Shown in pieces: positions 52,793 to 62,846 of a stretch of 64,000 nt of DNA; within the stretch, counting starts at the first letter, position 1, and each line of letters begins with the position of its first letter. This DNA comes from Vibrio tarriae. GTDB lineage: Bacteria; Pseudomonadota; Gammaproteobacteria; Enterobacterales; Vibrionaceae. A program made the position numbers and the translations under genes. The notes under the pieces are model-generated. The model had not been told where the DNA came from. It saw only the letters and a list, made by a program, of their open reading frames with translations, and made no database searches. The stretch is taken from contig NZ_CP022353.1 in NCBI RefSeq assembly GCF_002216685.1, positions 248,001-312,000 on the forward strand. The letters are read 5' to 3'.

Positions 52793-55453
52793 ATGTCTGA
52801 CATGAAGCATGACGTAGATGCACTGGAAACTCAGGAGTGGCTTGCTGCCCTTGAATCCGTTGTCCGTGAAGAAGGCGTAGAGCGTGCGCAGTACCTGCTT
52901 GAGCAAGTATTGGAAAAAGCGCGTTTGGATGGGGTAGACATGCCAACAGGCGTCACCACCAACTACATCAACACCATTCCTACGGCGCAGGAGCCTGCTT
53001 ACCCAGGTGACACCACGATCGAACGTCGTATCCGTTCAATCATTCGCTGGAACGCGATCATGATCGTGCTGCGTGCATCGAAGAAAGATCTGGAACTGGG
53101 TGGCCACATGGCTTCTTTCCAATCTTCCGCTGCTTTCTACGAAACCTGTTTCAACCACTTCTTCCGTGCTCCAAACGAGAAAGACGGTGGCGACTTGGTT
53201 TACTATCAAGGTCACATCTCTCCAGGGATCTACGCGCGTGCTTTCGTTGAAGGCCGTTTGACCGAAGAGCAACTGGACAACTTCCGTCAGGAAGTGGATG
53301 GCAAAGGTCTTCCTTCTTACCCACACCCGAAATTGATGCCTGAATTCTGGCAATTCCCAACCGTATCTATGGGTCTGGGTCCAATTTCTGCAATTTATCA
53401 AGCTCGTTTCCTGAAGTATCTGAATGGTCGTGGCCTGAAAGACACCACGGCACAGCGCGTATACGCCTTCCTTGGTGACGGTGAGATGGACGAGCCAGAA
53501 TCACGCGGCGCGATCTCTTTTGCAGCGCGTGAGAAGCTGGATAACCTCTGTTTCCTGATCAACTGTAACCTGCAACGTTTGGACGGCCCTGTTATGGGTA
53601 ACGGCAAGATCATCCAAGAACTGGAAGGTCTGTTCCGTGGCGCAGGCTGGAACGTCGTGAAAGTAATCTGGGGTAATGGCTGGGACAAACTACTGGCGAA
53701 AGACACCACAGGTAAACTGCTGCAACTGATGAACGAAACCATCGACGGCGACTACCAAACGTTCAAAGCCAAAGATGGCGCTTACGTACGTGAGCACTTC
53801 TTCGGTAAGTACCCAGAAACAGCAGCACTGGTTGCTGACATGACTGACGATGAGATCTTCGCTCTGAAACGCGGGGGTCACGAATCATCTAAACTGTACG
53901 CGGCGTTCAAGAACGCTCAAGACACCAAAGGTCGTCCAACCGTTATCCTAGCGAAAACCGTTAAAGGTTACGGCATGGGTGATGCGGCAGAAGGTAAGAA
54001 CATTGCGCACCAAGTGAAGAAGATGGATATGACCCATGTTCTGGCGATGCGTAACCGTCTAGGCCTGCAAGATCTGATCTCTGATGAAGAAGTGAAGAAC
54101 CTGCCGTACCTGAAACTGGAAGAAGGCTCAAAAGAGTTTGAATACCTGCACGCTCGTCGTAAAGCGCTGCACGGTTACACGCCTCAGCGTCTACCTAACT
54201 TCACGGGTGAGTTAGTGATCCCTGCGCTGGAAGAGTTCAAGCCACTGCTGGAAGAGCAGAGCCGCGAAATTTCTTCAACTATGGCGTATGTACGTACTCT
54301 GAACATCCTGCTGAAAGATAAGAATATTGGTCAAAACATCGTTCCTATCATCGCGGACGAAGCGCGTACGTTCGGTATGGAAGGTCTGTTCCGTCAAATC
54401 GGTATCTACAACCCGCACGGTCAGAACTACACTCCACAAGATCGCGATATCGTTTCTTACTACAAAGAAGCGACGTCAGGTCAGGTACTGCAAGAAGGTA
54501 TCAACGAGCTGGGTGCCATGTCATCTTGGGTTGCGGCGGCAACGTCATACAGCACCAACAACCTGCCGATGATCCCGTTCTACATCTACTACTCTATGTT
54601 CGGTTTCCAACGTGTTGGCGACATGGCGTGGATGGCGGGTGACCAACAAGCGCGTGGCTTCCTACTGGGTGCTACTGCAGGTCGTACAACGCTGAACGGT
54701 GAAGGTCTACAGCACGAAGATGGTCACTCGCACATTCTGGCGGGCACAGTACCAAACTGTATCTCTTACGATCCAACCTTCGCTTACGAAGTTGCAGTAA
54801 TCCTACAAGACGGTATCCGTCGTATGTACGGTGAGCAAGAGAACGTGTTCTACTACCTGACACTGATGAACGAAAGCTACGCTCACCCAGCAATGCCTGC
54901 TGGCGCTGAAGAAGGTATCCGTAAAGGTATCTACAAGCTGGAAACTTACGCAGGTAACAAAGCAAAAGTTCAACTGATGAGCTCAGGCACCATCATGAAC
55001 GAAGTGCGTAAAGCAGCACAAATTCTGAGTGAAGAGTACGGCGTAGCGTCTGACGTTTACTCTGTGACTTCATTCAACGAGCTGGCGCGTGATGGCCAAG
55101 CGTGTGATCGTTTCAACATGCTGCACCCAGAAGCAGACGTGAAAGTCCCTTACATCGCACAAGTGATGGGTACTGAACCTGCTATCGCAGCCACTGACTA
55201 CATGAAGAACTACGCGGATCAAGTACGTGCGTTCATTCCTGCTGAGTCTTACAAAGTGCTGGGTACGGATGGTTTCGGCCGCTCAGACAGCCGTGAAAAC
55301 CTACGTCGTCACTTTGAAGTGAATGCTGGCTACGTGGTAGTTGCAGCGCTGAATGAACTGGCAAAACGTGGTGAAGTTGAGAAATCTGTGGTTGCAGCAG
55401 CAATCAAGAAATTCGACATCGACACTGAAAAAACCAACCCGCTGTACGCTTAA
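52793..55453 (+). CDS. aceE: Pyruvate dehydrogenase E1 component AceE
   Basis: AceE decarboxylates pyruvate with thiamine diphosphate and reductively acetylates the lipoyl arm of AceF. The 886-residue homodimeric E1 (E. coli 887) has the thiamine site GDGEMDEPESRGA...INCNLQRLDG (about 230-265) and the middle and C-terminal transketolase-like domains (EDGHSHI, PYIAQVMGTEPAIAATDYMK). Codon usage is highly biased, as expected for strong expression. An AAGGA site precedes the ATG. Confidence 0.98.
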   Translation: MSDMKHDVDALETQEWLAALESVVREEGVERAQYLLEQVLEKARLDGVDMPTGVTTNYINTIPTAQEPAYPGDTTIERRIRSIIRWNAIMIVLRASKKDLELGGHMASFQSSAAFYETCFNHFFRAPNEKDGGDLVYYQGHISPGIYARAFVEGRLTEEQLDNFRQEVDGKGLPSYPHPKLMPEFWQFPTVSMGLGPISAIYQARFLKYLNGRGLKDTTAQRVYAFLGDGEMDEPESRGAISFAAREKLDNLCFLINCNLQRLDGPVMGNGKIIQELEGLFRGAGWNVVKVIWGNGWDKLLAKDTTGKLLQLMNETIDGDYQTFKAKDGAYVREHFFGKYPETAALVADMTDDEIFALKRGGHESSKLYAAFKNAQDTKGRPTVILAKTVKGYGMGDAAEGKNIAHQVKKMDMTHVLAMRNRLGLQDLISDEEVKNLPYLKLEEGSKEFEYLHARRKALHGYTPQRLPNFTGELVIPALEEFKPLLEEQSREISSTMAYVRTLNILLKDKNIGQNIVPIIADEARTFGMEGLFRQIGIYNPHGQNYTPQDRDIVSYYKEATSGQVLQEGINELGAMSSWVAAATSYSTNNLPMIPFYIYYSMFGFQRVGDMAWMAGDQQARGFLLGATAGRTTLNGEGLQHEDGHSHILAGTVPNCISYDPTFAYEVAVILQDGIRRMYGEQENVFYYLTLMNESYAHPAMPAGAEEGIRKGIYKLETYAGNKAKVQLMSSGTIMNEVRKAAQILSEEYGVASDVYSVTSFNELARDGQACDRFNMLHPEADVKVPYIAQVMGTEPAIAATDYMKNYADQVRAFIPAESYKVLGTDGFGRSDSRENLRRHFEVNAGYVVVAALNELAKRGEVEKSVVAAAIKKFDIDTEKTNPLYA

Positions 55454-55471
55454 TTGAAGGTAGGAAAAGTA

Positions 55472-57358
55472 ATGGCAATCGAAATTTATGTACCTGACAT
55501 CGGTGCGGATGAGGTTGAAGTCACTGAGATTCTCGTCAAAGTAGGCGACAAAGTGGCTGAAGAGCAATCTCTGATCACGGTTGAAGGCGACAAAGCTTCT
55601 ATGGAAGTTCCTGCGTCTCAAGCGGGTATCGTTAAAGAGATCAAAGTAGTGGCAGGTGACAAAGTGTCTACTGGCTCTCTGATCATGGTCTTTGAAGCGG
55701 AAGGTGCAGCAGCGGCTGCACCAGCTCCTGCGCCTCAAGCGGCGGCACCTGTTGCTGCGGCTCCAGCGGCCGCTGCACTGAAAGAAGTGCAAGTACCAGA
55801 CATTGGCGGTGATGAAGTTGAAGTGACTGAAATCATGGTCAAAGTTGGCGATGTGGTTGCTGAAGAGCAATCTCTGATCACCGTTGAAGGCGACAAAGCG
55901 TCAATGGAAGTTCCTGCACCTTTCGCAGGTACGGTTAAAGAGATCAAAATCGCCGCGGGCGACAAAGTCTCCACTGGTTCACTGATCATGGTGTTTGAAG
56001 TAGCAGGCGCTGCGCCAGTTGCAGCACCAGTTCAAGCGGCGGCACCAGCGACAGCCGCTGCGCCAGCCGTTGCAGCACTGAAAGAAGTTCAAGTACCTGA
56101 TATCGGCGGTGACGAAGTGACCGTAACGGAAATCATGGTTAACGTGGGCGACAGCATCAGCGAAGAGCAATCTCTGATCACCGTAGAAGGCGATAAGGCT
56201 TCTATGGAAGTACCTGCACCTTTTGCCGGAACTCTGAAAGAGATCAAAGTGGCTGCAGGCGATAAAGTGAAAACTGGTTCGCTGATCATGGTGTTTGAAG
56301 TCGCTGGCGCAGCGCCAGTCGCGGCACTAGTTCAAGCTTCTGCACCAGCGGCAGCACCTGCTCAAGCAGCAGCGCCTGCGGCGGCTGCACCAGCAGCCAG
56401 TGGCGAATTCCAAGAAAACCATGAGTACTCACACGCTTCTCCAGTCGTGCGTCGTCTGGCTCGTGAATTTGGCGTTAACCTAGCCAAAGTCAAAGGTTCT
56501 GGCCGTAAGAACCGTATCCTGAAAGAAGACGTACAGAACTACGTGAAAGAAGCTCTGAAACGTCTGGAATCTGGCGCGCAAGCGGCGGCTTCAGGTAAAG
56601 GTGATGGCGCAGCGCTGGGCTTACTGCCTTGGCCAAAAGTGGACTTCAGCAAGTTCGGTGATACCGAAGTGCAACCATTGTCTCGCATCAAGAAAATCTC
56701 GGGTGCTAACCTGCACCGTAACTGGGTGATGATCCCGCACGTGACCCAATGGGACAATGCAGACATCACTGAGCTAGAGAAATTCCGTCAAGAGCAAAAC
56801 GCGATGGAAGCGAAGCGCGACACAGGTATGAAGATCACTCCGCTGGTGTTCATTATGAAAGCCGCTGCGAAAGCGCTGGAAGCTTTTCCTGCGTTCAACT
56901 CTTCTCTGTCTGACGATGGCGAAAGCTTGATCCTGAAGAAATACGTGAACATCGGTATCGCAGTGGATACACCAAATGGTCTGGTGGTTCCTGTGTTTAA
57001 AGATGTGAACAAGAAAGGCATCTACGAGCTGTCAAAAGAGCTGGCTGAAGTCTCGAAGAAAGCCCGTGGCGGTAAGCTGACTGCTGCTGACATGCAAGGT
57101 GGCTGTTTCACTATCTCTAGCCTAGGTGGCATTGGCGGTACAGCGTTTACCCCAATCGTTAACGCACCTGAAGTGGCTATTTTGGGTGTGTCTAAGTCTG
57201 AGATGAAGCCAGTGTGGAACGGCAAAGAGTTCGCGCCACGTCTGCAACTGCCACTGTCACTGTCTTACGATCACCGCGTGATCGACGGTGCAGAAGGTGC
57301 ACGCTTCATTACTTACCTGAACGAGTGTCTAAGCGACATCCGTCGTCTGGTACTGTAA
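55472..57358 (+). CDS. aceF: Pyruvate dehydrogenase E2 (dihydrolipoyl acetyltransferase) AceF
   Basis: AceF carries the swinging lipoyl arms and transfers acetyl to CoA. The 628 residues hold three lipoyl domains in tandem (about 2-75, 103-178, 202-277), each with the lipoylated Lys in [11 protein letters not shown], joined by Ala/Pro-rich linkers, then an E1/E3-binding domain (about 317-355; [23 protein letters not shown]) and the catalytic domain (about 395-628) with [12 protein letters not shown]. The ATG at 55472 follows TAGGA; an in-frame TTG at 55454 overlaps the aceE end and is unlikely. Confidence 0.97.
   Translation: MAIEIYVPDIGADEVEVTEILVKVGDKVAEEQSLITVEGDKASMEVPASQAGIVKEIKVVAGDKVSTGSLIMVFEAEGAAAAAPAPAPQAAAPVAAAPAAAALKEVQVPDIGGDEVEVTEIMVKVGDVVAEEQSLITVEGDKASMEVPAPFAGTVKEIKIAAGDKVSTGSLIMVFEVAGAAPVAAPVQAAAPATAAAPAVAALKEVQVPDIGGDEVTVTEIMVNVGDSISEEQSLITVEGDKASMEVPAPFAGTLKEIKVAAGDKVKTGSLIMVFEVAGAAPVAALVQASAPAAAPAQAAAPAAAAPAASGEFQENHEYSHASPVVRRLAREFGVNLAKVKGSGRKNRILKEDVQNYVKEALKRLESGAQAAASGKGDGAALGLLPWPKVDFSKFGDTEVQPLSRIKKISGANLHRNWVMIPHVTQWDNADITELEKFRQEQNAMEAKRDTGMKITPLVFIMKAAAKALEAFPAFNSSLSDDGESLILKKYVNIGIAVDTPNGLVVPVFKDVNKKGIYELSKELAEVSKKARGGKLTAADMQGGCFTISSLGGIGGTAFTPIVNAPEVAILGVSKSEMKPVWNGKEFAPRLQLPLSLSYDHRVIDGAEGARFITYLNECLSDIRRLVL
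55484..56308 (+). repeat. Three tandem lipoyl-domain coding repeats in aceF
   Basis: Three units of about 300 bp begin near 55484, 55793 and 56090. The stretch GAAGAGCAATCTCTGATCAC recurs exactly in all three (about 55559, 55862, 56161), and flanking codons are largely identical, so the units are recent or homogenised duplicates. The third differs most ([13 protein letters not shown]). Confidence 0.85.
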
Positions 57359-57366
57359 GCGCATTC

Positions 57367-57392
57367 TCGGGTGGCGAAAGCCACCCGATTTA
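57367..57392 (+). terminator. Terminator after aceF
   Basis: TCGGGTGGC / GCCACCCGA form a 9-bp stem with a GAAA loop, followed only by TTTAATGG. Partial readthrough to lpd is possible. The remaining 230 bp before lpd hold no gene; no PdhR-like operator is seen there. Confidence 0.65.
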
Positions 57393-57625
57393 ATGGTTAT
57401 CTCCCAATTTGACGTTGAAACTGATTTTCCGTTGAATTGTTGTCTAGCTCACAGGCTACATGGATTTACTTTTCACACCATTAACATCTCTGTAAACTGT
57501 TGCGGTCTGAAAGTAATCGTTTTACATGCTTGATTTGAAACATTCGTTTTTGATTCGTTTGTAAATAAAACAACTAGATAGAACACCCATCAGCCTGTTA
57601 GGGATATTGACTACAAGAGGTCGAA

Positions 57626-59053
57626 ATGAGCAAAGAAATTAAAGCCCAAGTCGTGGTGCTTGGTGCCGGTCCTGCTGGTTACTCCGCCGCATTCCGCTGT
57701 GCAGACTTAGGTCTGGATACCGTCATCATCGAACGTTACAACACGCTAGGTGGTGTGTGTTTGAACGTTGGTTGTATTCCTTCTAAAGCACTGCTGCACG
57801 TGGCAAAAGTGATTGAAGAAGCCAAAGCGCTGACTGAGCACGGTATCGTGTTTGGCGAACCAAAAACAGACATCGACAAGGTTCGTCTGTGGAAAGAAAA
57901 AGTGATCAATCAGCTGACCGGTGGTCTGGCTGGTATGGCAAAAATGCGTAAAGTGAACGTAGTGAACGGCTACGGTAAATTCACTGGCCCGAACACCATT
58001 GAAGTGGACGGTGAAGAGGGCAAAACTGTCGTAACTTTCGATAACGCGATCGTTGCTGCAGGTTCTCGTCCAATCAAACTGCCATTCATTCCGCATGAAG
58101 ACCCACGTATTTGGGATTCAACCGATGCGCTGGAACTGAAAGAAGTGCCTGGAAAACTGCTGATCATGGGCGGCGGTATCATCGGTCTGGAAATGGCGAC
58201 CGTTTATCACTCACTGGGTTCTAAAATTGATGTGGTTGAGATGTTTGACCAGCTTATCCCTGCTGCGGATAAAGATATGGTTAAAGTCTATACCAAACGC
58301 ATCAAAGATAAGTTCAACCTGATGCTGGAAACCAAAGTGACCGCCGTTGAAGCGAAAGAAGATGGTATCTACGTTTCAATGGAAGGTAAGAGCGCACCAG
58401 CACAAGCTGAGCGTTACGATGCGGTTCTGGTTGCAATTGGCCGTGTACCAAACGGTAAACTGCTGGATGCTGAGAAAGCGGGTCTGGAAGTGGACGAGCG
58501 TGGCTTTATCCGCGTGGATAAGCAAATGCGCACTAACGTTCCGCACATCTTCGCGATCGGTGACATCGTGGGTCAACCAATGCTGGCACATAAAGGCGTG
58601 CATGAAGGCCACGTAGCGGCAGAAGTGATCTCTGGTAAGAAGCACTACTTCGATCCAAAAGTGATCCCATCCATCGCTTACACTGAGCCAGAAGTGGCTT
58701 GGGTTGGTAAGACAGAAAAAGAAGCGAAAGCAGAAGGCATCAACTATGAAGTGGCGACTTTCCCATGGGCAGCCTCTGGCCGTGCGATCGCTTCTGACTG
58801 TGCAGACGGTATGACTAAGCTTATCTTCGATAAAGAGACTCACCGTGTTATCGGTGGTGCTATCGTAGGTACGAACGGTGGTGAACTGCTGGGTGAAATC
58901 GGTCTGGCGATCGAGATGGGCTGTGATGCAGAAGACATCGCACTGACCATTCACGCTCACCCAACGCTGCATGAGTCTGTGGGTCTGGCGGCTGAAGTCT
59001 TCGAAGGCACCATCACTGACCTGCCAAATGCCAAAGCGAAAAAGAAAAAGTAA
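57626..59053 (+). CDS. lpd: Dihydrolipoyl dehydrogenase Lpd
   Basis: Lpd is the shared E3 flavoprotein of the pyruvate and 2-oxoglutarate dehydrogenase complexes and the glycine cleavage system. The 475 residues show the FAD-binding GAGPAGYSAA (residues 13-22), the redox disulfide GGVCLNVGCIPSK (about 42-54), the NAD-binding GGGIIGLEMA, the FAD-binding IFAIGDIVGQPMLAHK and the active-site HAHPTLHES. It follows aceF after 267 bp, long enough for its own promoter. Confidence 0.98.
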   Translation: MSKEIKAQVVVLGAGPAGYSAAFRCADLGLDTVIIERYNTLGGVCLNVGCIPSKALLHVAKVIEEAKALTEHGIVFGEPKTDIDKVRLWKEKVINQLTGGLAGMAKMRKVNVVNGYGKFTGPNTIEVDGEEGKTVVTFDNAIVAAGSRPIKLPFIPHEDPRIWDSTDALELKEVPGKLLIMGGGIIGLEMATVYHSLGSKIDVVEMFDQLIPAADKDMVKVYTKRIKDKFNLMLETKVTAVEAKEDGIYVSMEGKSAPAQAERYDAVLVAIGRVPNGKLLDAEKAGLEVDERGFIRVDKQMRTNVPHIFAIGDIVGQPMLAHKGVHEGHVAAEVISGKKHYFDPKVIPSIAYTEPEVAWVGKTEKEAKAEGINYEVATFPWAASGRAIASDCADGMTKLIFDKETHRVIGGAIVGTNGGELLGEIGLAIEMGCDAEDIALTIHAHPTLHESVGLAAEVFEGTITDLPNAKAKKKK

Positions 59054-59094
59054 TTTCTGATTCACTGGTTTGGTTAAAAAGTGTTTGATTGAAG

Positions 59095-59121
59095 AAACCG
59101 CTGCTTGCAGCGGTTTTTTTT
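59095..59121 (+). terminator. Terminator after lpd
   Basis: AACCGCTGC / GCAGCGGTT form a 9-bp stem with a TT loop, followed by eight T residues. Confidence 0.92.
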
Positions 59122-59191
59122 CGCCTTTGATTCCCAATTGAATGCAAAGTAAGCAGTTAAACCGAGATTTGACGCGCTGGCGGATTGTTTC

Positions 59192-59220
59192 TGGACTCTG
59201 CTCACACTTCTCGCTACAAT
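59192..59220 (+). promoter_or_regulatory. Predicted rnpB promoter
   Basis: TGGACT and TACAAT are separated by 17 bp and place the start 7-8 bp downstream at the 5' end of RNase P RNA. The GC-rich discriminator CCGCCGCG between -10 and start is typical of stringently controlled stable-RNA promoters. Confidence 0.75.
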
Positions 59221-59227
59221 CCGCCGC

Positions 59228-59629
<402 letters not shown>

Positions 59630-59636
59630 ATTGCAG

Positions 59637-59677
59637 ACCCATCATAGCCTTGTGTTATGGTGGGTTTTTTGCTTTTT
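59637..59677 (+). terminator. Terminator after rnpB
   Basis: ACCCATCATA pairs with TATGGTGGGT (one G-T pair), followed by TTTTTGCTTTTTG. Confidence 0.85.
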
Positions 59678-59810
59678 GCTGACTCAGGTCGTAGCAAAAC
59701 CATTAAACTTAGCGCAAAGTCACGTCCTGTATACGCTTATGGCTAGCGGTAGTGTCTGAAATCGGTACACTAATCCATATGACGGGCATGCCCAGCACAA
59801 CGAGAAAATC

Positions 59811-60761
59811 ATGACTGCTTCTTTCCAACACATCTCTGTATTATTGAACGAATCGATTGAAGGATTGGCGATCAAGCCGGATGGTATCTACATCGATGGC
59901 ACCTTTGGCCGCGGTGGTCACAGTCGCACCATTCTCGCTCAGTTAGGCCCACAAGGTAGTCTGTACAGCATTGACCGTGATCCACAAGCGATTGCCGAAG
60001 CGCAGAAGATTGATGATCCGCGTTTTACCATCGTCCATGGCCCTTTCTCGGGCATTGCCGAATACGCACAGCGTTATGATCTGGTGGGTAAAGTTGATGG
60101 TGTGTTGTTCGATCTCGGCGTTTCTTCACCGCAGTTGGATGATGCTGAGCGCGGTTTTAGTTTTATGAAAGATGGTCCACTCGACATGCGTATGGATCCA
60201 ACCAGTGGTATGCCAGTTTCCGCGTGGTTGGCACAAGCCGACTTGGATGACATCACTTGGGTGATTCGCGAGTTTGGTGAAGATAAACATGCGCGCAGAA
60301 TAGCTAAAGCCATTGTCGAATATCGGGAAAACGAGCTCAACGAGCCCTTGACGCGTACTAGCCAGTTAGCAAAACTCATCTCCGACGCGGCGCCTAAAAG
60401 TTTCAAAGAGAAAAAGCACCCCGCAACCCGCGCTTTTCAAGCTTTTCGGATCTACATCAACAGTGAATTAGAAGAGATTGATACCGCATTGCGCGGCGCT
60501 TCTGACATTCTGGCTCCACAAGGCCGCCTGTCCGTGATCAGTTTCCATTCACTGGAAGATCGCATGGTGAAACGCTTTATGCGTAAAGAGAGCCAAGGCC
60601 CAGAAGTGCCACACGGCCTTCCTTTGACCCAAGAGCAAATTCGTGCGCTCGGCAGTGCCAAGATGAAAACCGTGGGTAAGGCTCTCAAGCCATCGGATCA
60701 AGAAGTCGAACTTAACCCGCGTTCACGCAGCTCTGTTCTGCGCGTGGCAGAAAAACTGTAG
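59811..60761 (+). CDS. rsmH: 16S rRNA (cytosine-1402-N4)-methyltransferase RsmH
   Basis: RsmH (MraW) methylates N4 of C1402 in 16S rRNA. The 316 residues have the SAM-binding [13 protein letters not shown] (about 30-42), the motif block [19 protein letters not shown], and the C-terminal [16 protein letters not shown]. It opens the division/cell-wall cluster. No mraZ lies before it: the 181 bp back to rnpB are too short for one. Confidence 0.97.
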   Translation: MTASFQHISVLLNESIEGLAIKPDGIYIDGTFGRGGHSRTILAQLGPQGSLYSIDRDPQAIAEAQKIDDPRFTIVHGPFSGIAEYAQRYDLVGKVDGVLFDLGVSSPQLDDAERGFSFMKDGPLDMRMDPTSGMPVSAWLAQADLDDITWVIREFGEDKHARRIAKAIVEYRENELNEPLTRTSQLAKLISDAAPKSFKEKKHPATRAFQAFRIYINSELEEIDTALRGASDILAPQGRLSVISFHSLEDRMVKRFMRKESQGPEVPHGLPLTQEQIRALGSAKMKTVGKALKPSDQEVELNPRSRSSVLRVAEKL

Positions 60762-60770
60762 AGGGTTACT

Positions 60771-61091
60771 ATGCCTCGTCAGTCGCCGCCGAACCTCGCG
60801 AAGTTAATTGCCCTCGATCTACTGACGGTAGGTCGGGTGCCCTTGCTGCTTTTAGTGCTGATTTTTAGCTGCGCTATGGGCGTGGTGTTTATGACTCACC
60901 ATACCAGACAGGCGATCAGCGCTAAAGATCAAGCCTTTATGGAGCGTGAGCGGCTCGATAACGAATGGCGCAACCTGATTTTGGAAGAAACTGCTTTGGC
61001 TGAGCACAGCCGAGTACAACAATTAGCAAGAAAAGATCTGGAGATGAAACGTCCAGATTCAGACAAAGAAGTCGTGATCAACCTTAAATGA
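60771..61091 (+). CDS. ftsL: Cell division protein FtsL
   Basis: FtsL is a bitopic division protein that with FtsB and FtsQ activates FtsWI. The 106 residues have a short cytoplasmic N-terminus, one transmembrane helix (about 22-46, VPLLLLVLIFSCAMGVVFMTH as its core) and a periplasmic coiled coil (about 50-100). Its stop overlaps the ftsI start as ATGA. Confidence 0.93.
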   Translation: MPRQSPPNLAKLIALDLLTVGRVPLLLLVLIFSCAMGVVFMTHHTRQAISAKDQAFMERERLDNEWRNLILEETALAEHSRVQQLARKDLEMKRPDSDKEVVINLK

Positions 61092-62830
61092 AGAAGAAAG
61101 CCCCAGCCAAAGCCTCCCGAGTTTCTCCCCGTGTTACCACGGCTGAGCCTGCACCTATCTTTATCCGCTGGCGTTTCTATCTGCTGCTGTTTTTTGTGCT
61201 AACGGCGTTCTGCGCTTTGGTTGCACGAGTGGCTTATATCCAAATTATTGAACCTGACAATCTGATTAAAGAAGGGGATTTGCGCTCAATTCGTGCCAAA
61301 ACCTTGCAATCAGCGCGCGGCATTATTTCTGATCGTAATGGCGAAGCGTTAGCGGTGAGTGTGCCAGTCGAAGCGGTCTGGGCCGATCCTGTCGCTATTT
61401 ATAAAGAAGGCGGTCTGGTTGAGAAAGATCGTTGGTATGCGCTCGCTGATGTGCTCGGATTGGATCGTCAGGAGATGATGAAAAAAATCGAGGATAACCG
61501 TTCGCGCCGCTTTATTTATCTGCAACGTCAGGTGAGCCCTGCGATGGCCAAATACATCCGTGAACTCAAATTAGCGGGGATTGGCCTAAAAGAAGAGTCA
61601 CGCCGCTATTATCCAGCAGGTGAGGTGAGTGCCCACTTAGTCGGGGTGACCGGAATTGATGGCCACGGTCTTGAAGGGGTAGAGCGCAGCTTTGATAGCA
61701 CCTTAACCGGTGAGTCAGGTAAAAGCGTGACGCGTAAAGATAAGTTTGGGCGAGTAGTGGAAAACATTGCCCTAGAAGAGCGTGAAGAAGGTAAGCCTAT
61801 CCAGCTCACCATCGACCAGCGCTTACAAGCGATCGCTTTTCGTGCCGTGAAACAGGCGATGGCGGATTATCGTGCTACTTCTGCATCGGCAGTGATGTTG
61901 GATGTAAAAACCGGCGCGGTACTGGCGATGGTGAATGCGCCTTCTTATAACCCGAATAATCGCAATGACTGGCAAAGCTTTAAAATGCGTAACCGAGTGA
62001 TCACCGATGCGTTTGAGCCCGGTTCAACGGTTAAGCCTTTTGTGGTTTTGGCGGCGCTCGCCAATGGTATCGCCGACAAAAACACCATCATAGATACCGG
62101 AGATGGCACCATGCAGATTGGCGGTAGCCGCGTGCGTGACACCTCCAAAGTTGGCAAAGCCGATCTCACGCTGATTTTGAAAAAGTCGAGCAACATTGGT
62201 GTGGCTAAATTAGCCTTAGAAATGCCGTTAGAGGCGTTATTGGGCATGTATAGCTCGGTGGGCTTGGGCGAAATGTCTGGCTTGGATTTGGTGGGCGAAA
62301 CGATCGGTATTTTCCCGAATCGCCGCCGTTGGTCACAGTTTGAAATCGCCACCTTATCGTTTGGCTATGGTTTGGCGATTACGCCTATTCAGTTAGCTCA
62401 CGCCTACGCGACCTTAGGCAACCATGGTAAATACCAACCTATTCATATTATTAAAGGTGATCAACATGGCGAGACGCGCCAAGTGGTTGATTCTAAATAT
62501 GTCAATCAGGTGCTCGAAATGCTGGAAACGGTAACTCAGCCGGGCGGAACGGCAACGCGTGCGGCGGTACCGGGGTATCGTATTGCGGCCAAATCCGGTA
62601 CGTCACGTAAAGCGATTGCGGGCGGTTATAGTGATGAATATTTTGCCTATACCGCAGGGGTGGCTCCGGTGAGCGACCCAAGAATTTCACTGGTGGTCAT
62701 GGTCAATGAGCCGCAAGGCGACTCTTACTATGGCGGCGCAGTGGCCGGTCCGGTTTTCTCGGAAATCATGAAGGGCGCATTACAAATCCTCAACATTGCT
62801 CCTGATGAAAACCGCTTCCAAAACAAATAA
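61088..62830 (+). CDS. ftsI: Septal peptidoglycan transpeptidase FtsI (PBP3)
   Basis: FtsI cross-links septal peptidoglycan and is a beta-lactam target. The 580 residues contain one transmembrane helix (about 27-50), a pedestal domain (about 65-220) and a transpeptidase domain with the three penicillin-binding motifs: STVK in [10 protein letters not shown] (about 309-312), SSN in [10 protein letters not shown], and KSGT in [10 protein letters not shown]. It is coupled to ftsL and 16 bp before murE. Confidence 0.96.
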   Translation: MKKKAPAKASRVSPRVTTAEPAPIFIRWRFYLLLFFVLTAFCALVARVAYIQIIEPDNLIKEGDLRSIRAKTLQSARGIISDRNGEALAVSVPVEAVWADPVAIYKEGGLVEKDRWYALADVLGLDRQEMMKKIEDNRSRRFIYLQRQVSPAMAKYIRELKLAGIGLKEESRRYYPAGEVSAHLVGVTGIDGHGLEGVERSFDSTLTGESGKSVTRKDKFGRVVENIALEEREEGKPIQLTIDQRLQAIAFRAVKQAMADYRATSASAVMLDVKTGAVLAMVNAPSYNPNNRNDWQSFKMRNRVITDAFEPGSTVKPFVVLAALANGIADKNTIIDTGDGTMQIGGSRVRDTSKVGKADLTLILKKSSNIGVAKLALEMPLEALLGMYSSVGLGEMSGLDLVGETIGIFPNRRRWSQFEIATLSFGYGLAITPIQLAHAYATLGNHGKYQPIHIIKGDQHGETRQVVDSKYVNQVLEMLETVTQPGGTATRAAVPGYRIAAKSGTSRKAIAGGYSDEYFAYTAGVAPVSDPRISLVVMVNEPQGDSYYGGAVAGPVFSEIMKGALQILNIAPDENRFQNK

Positions 62831-62846
62831 TAGTGTGAGACGGAAC

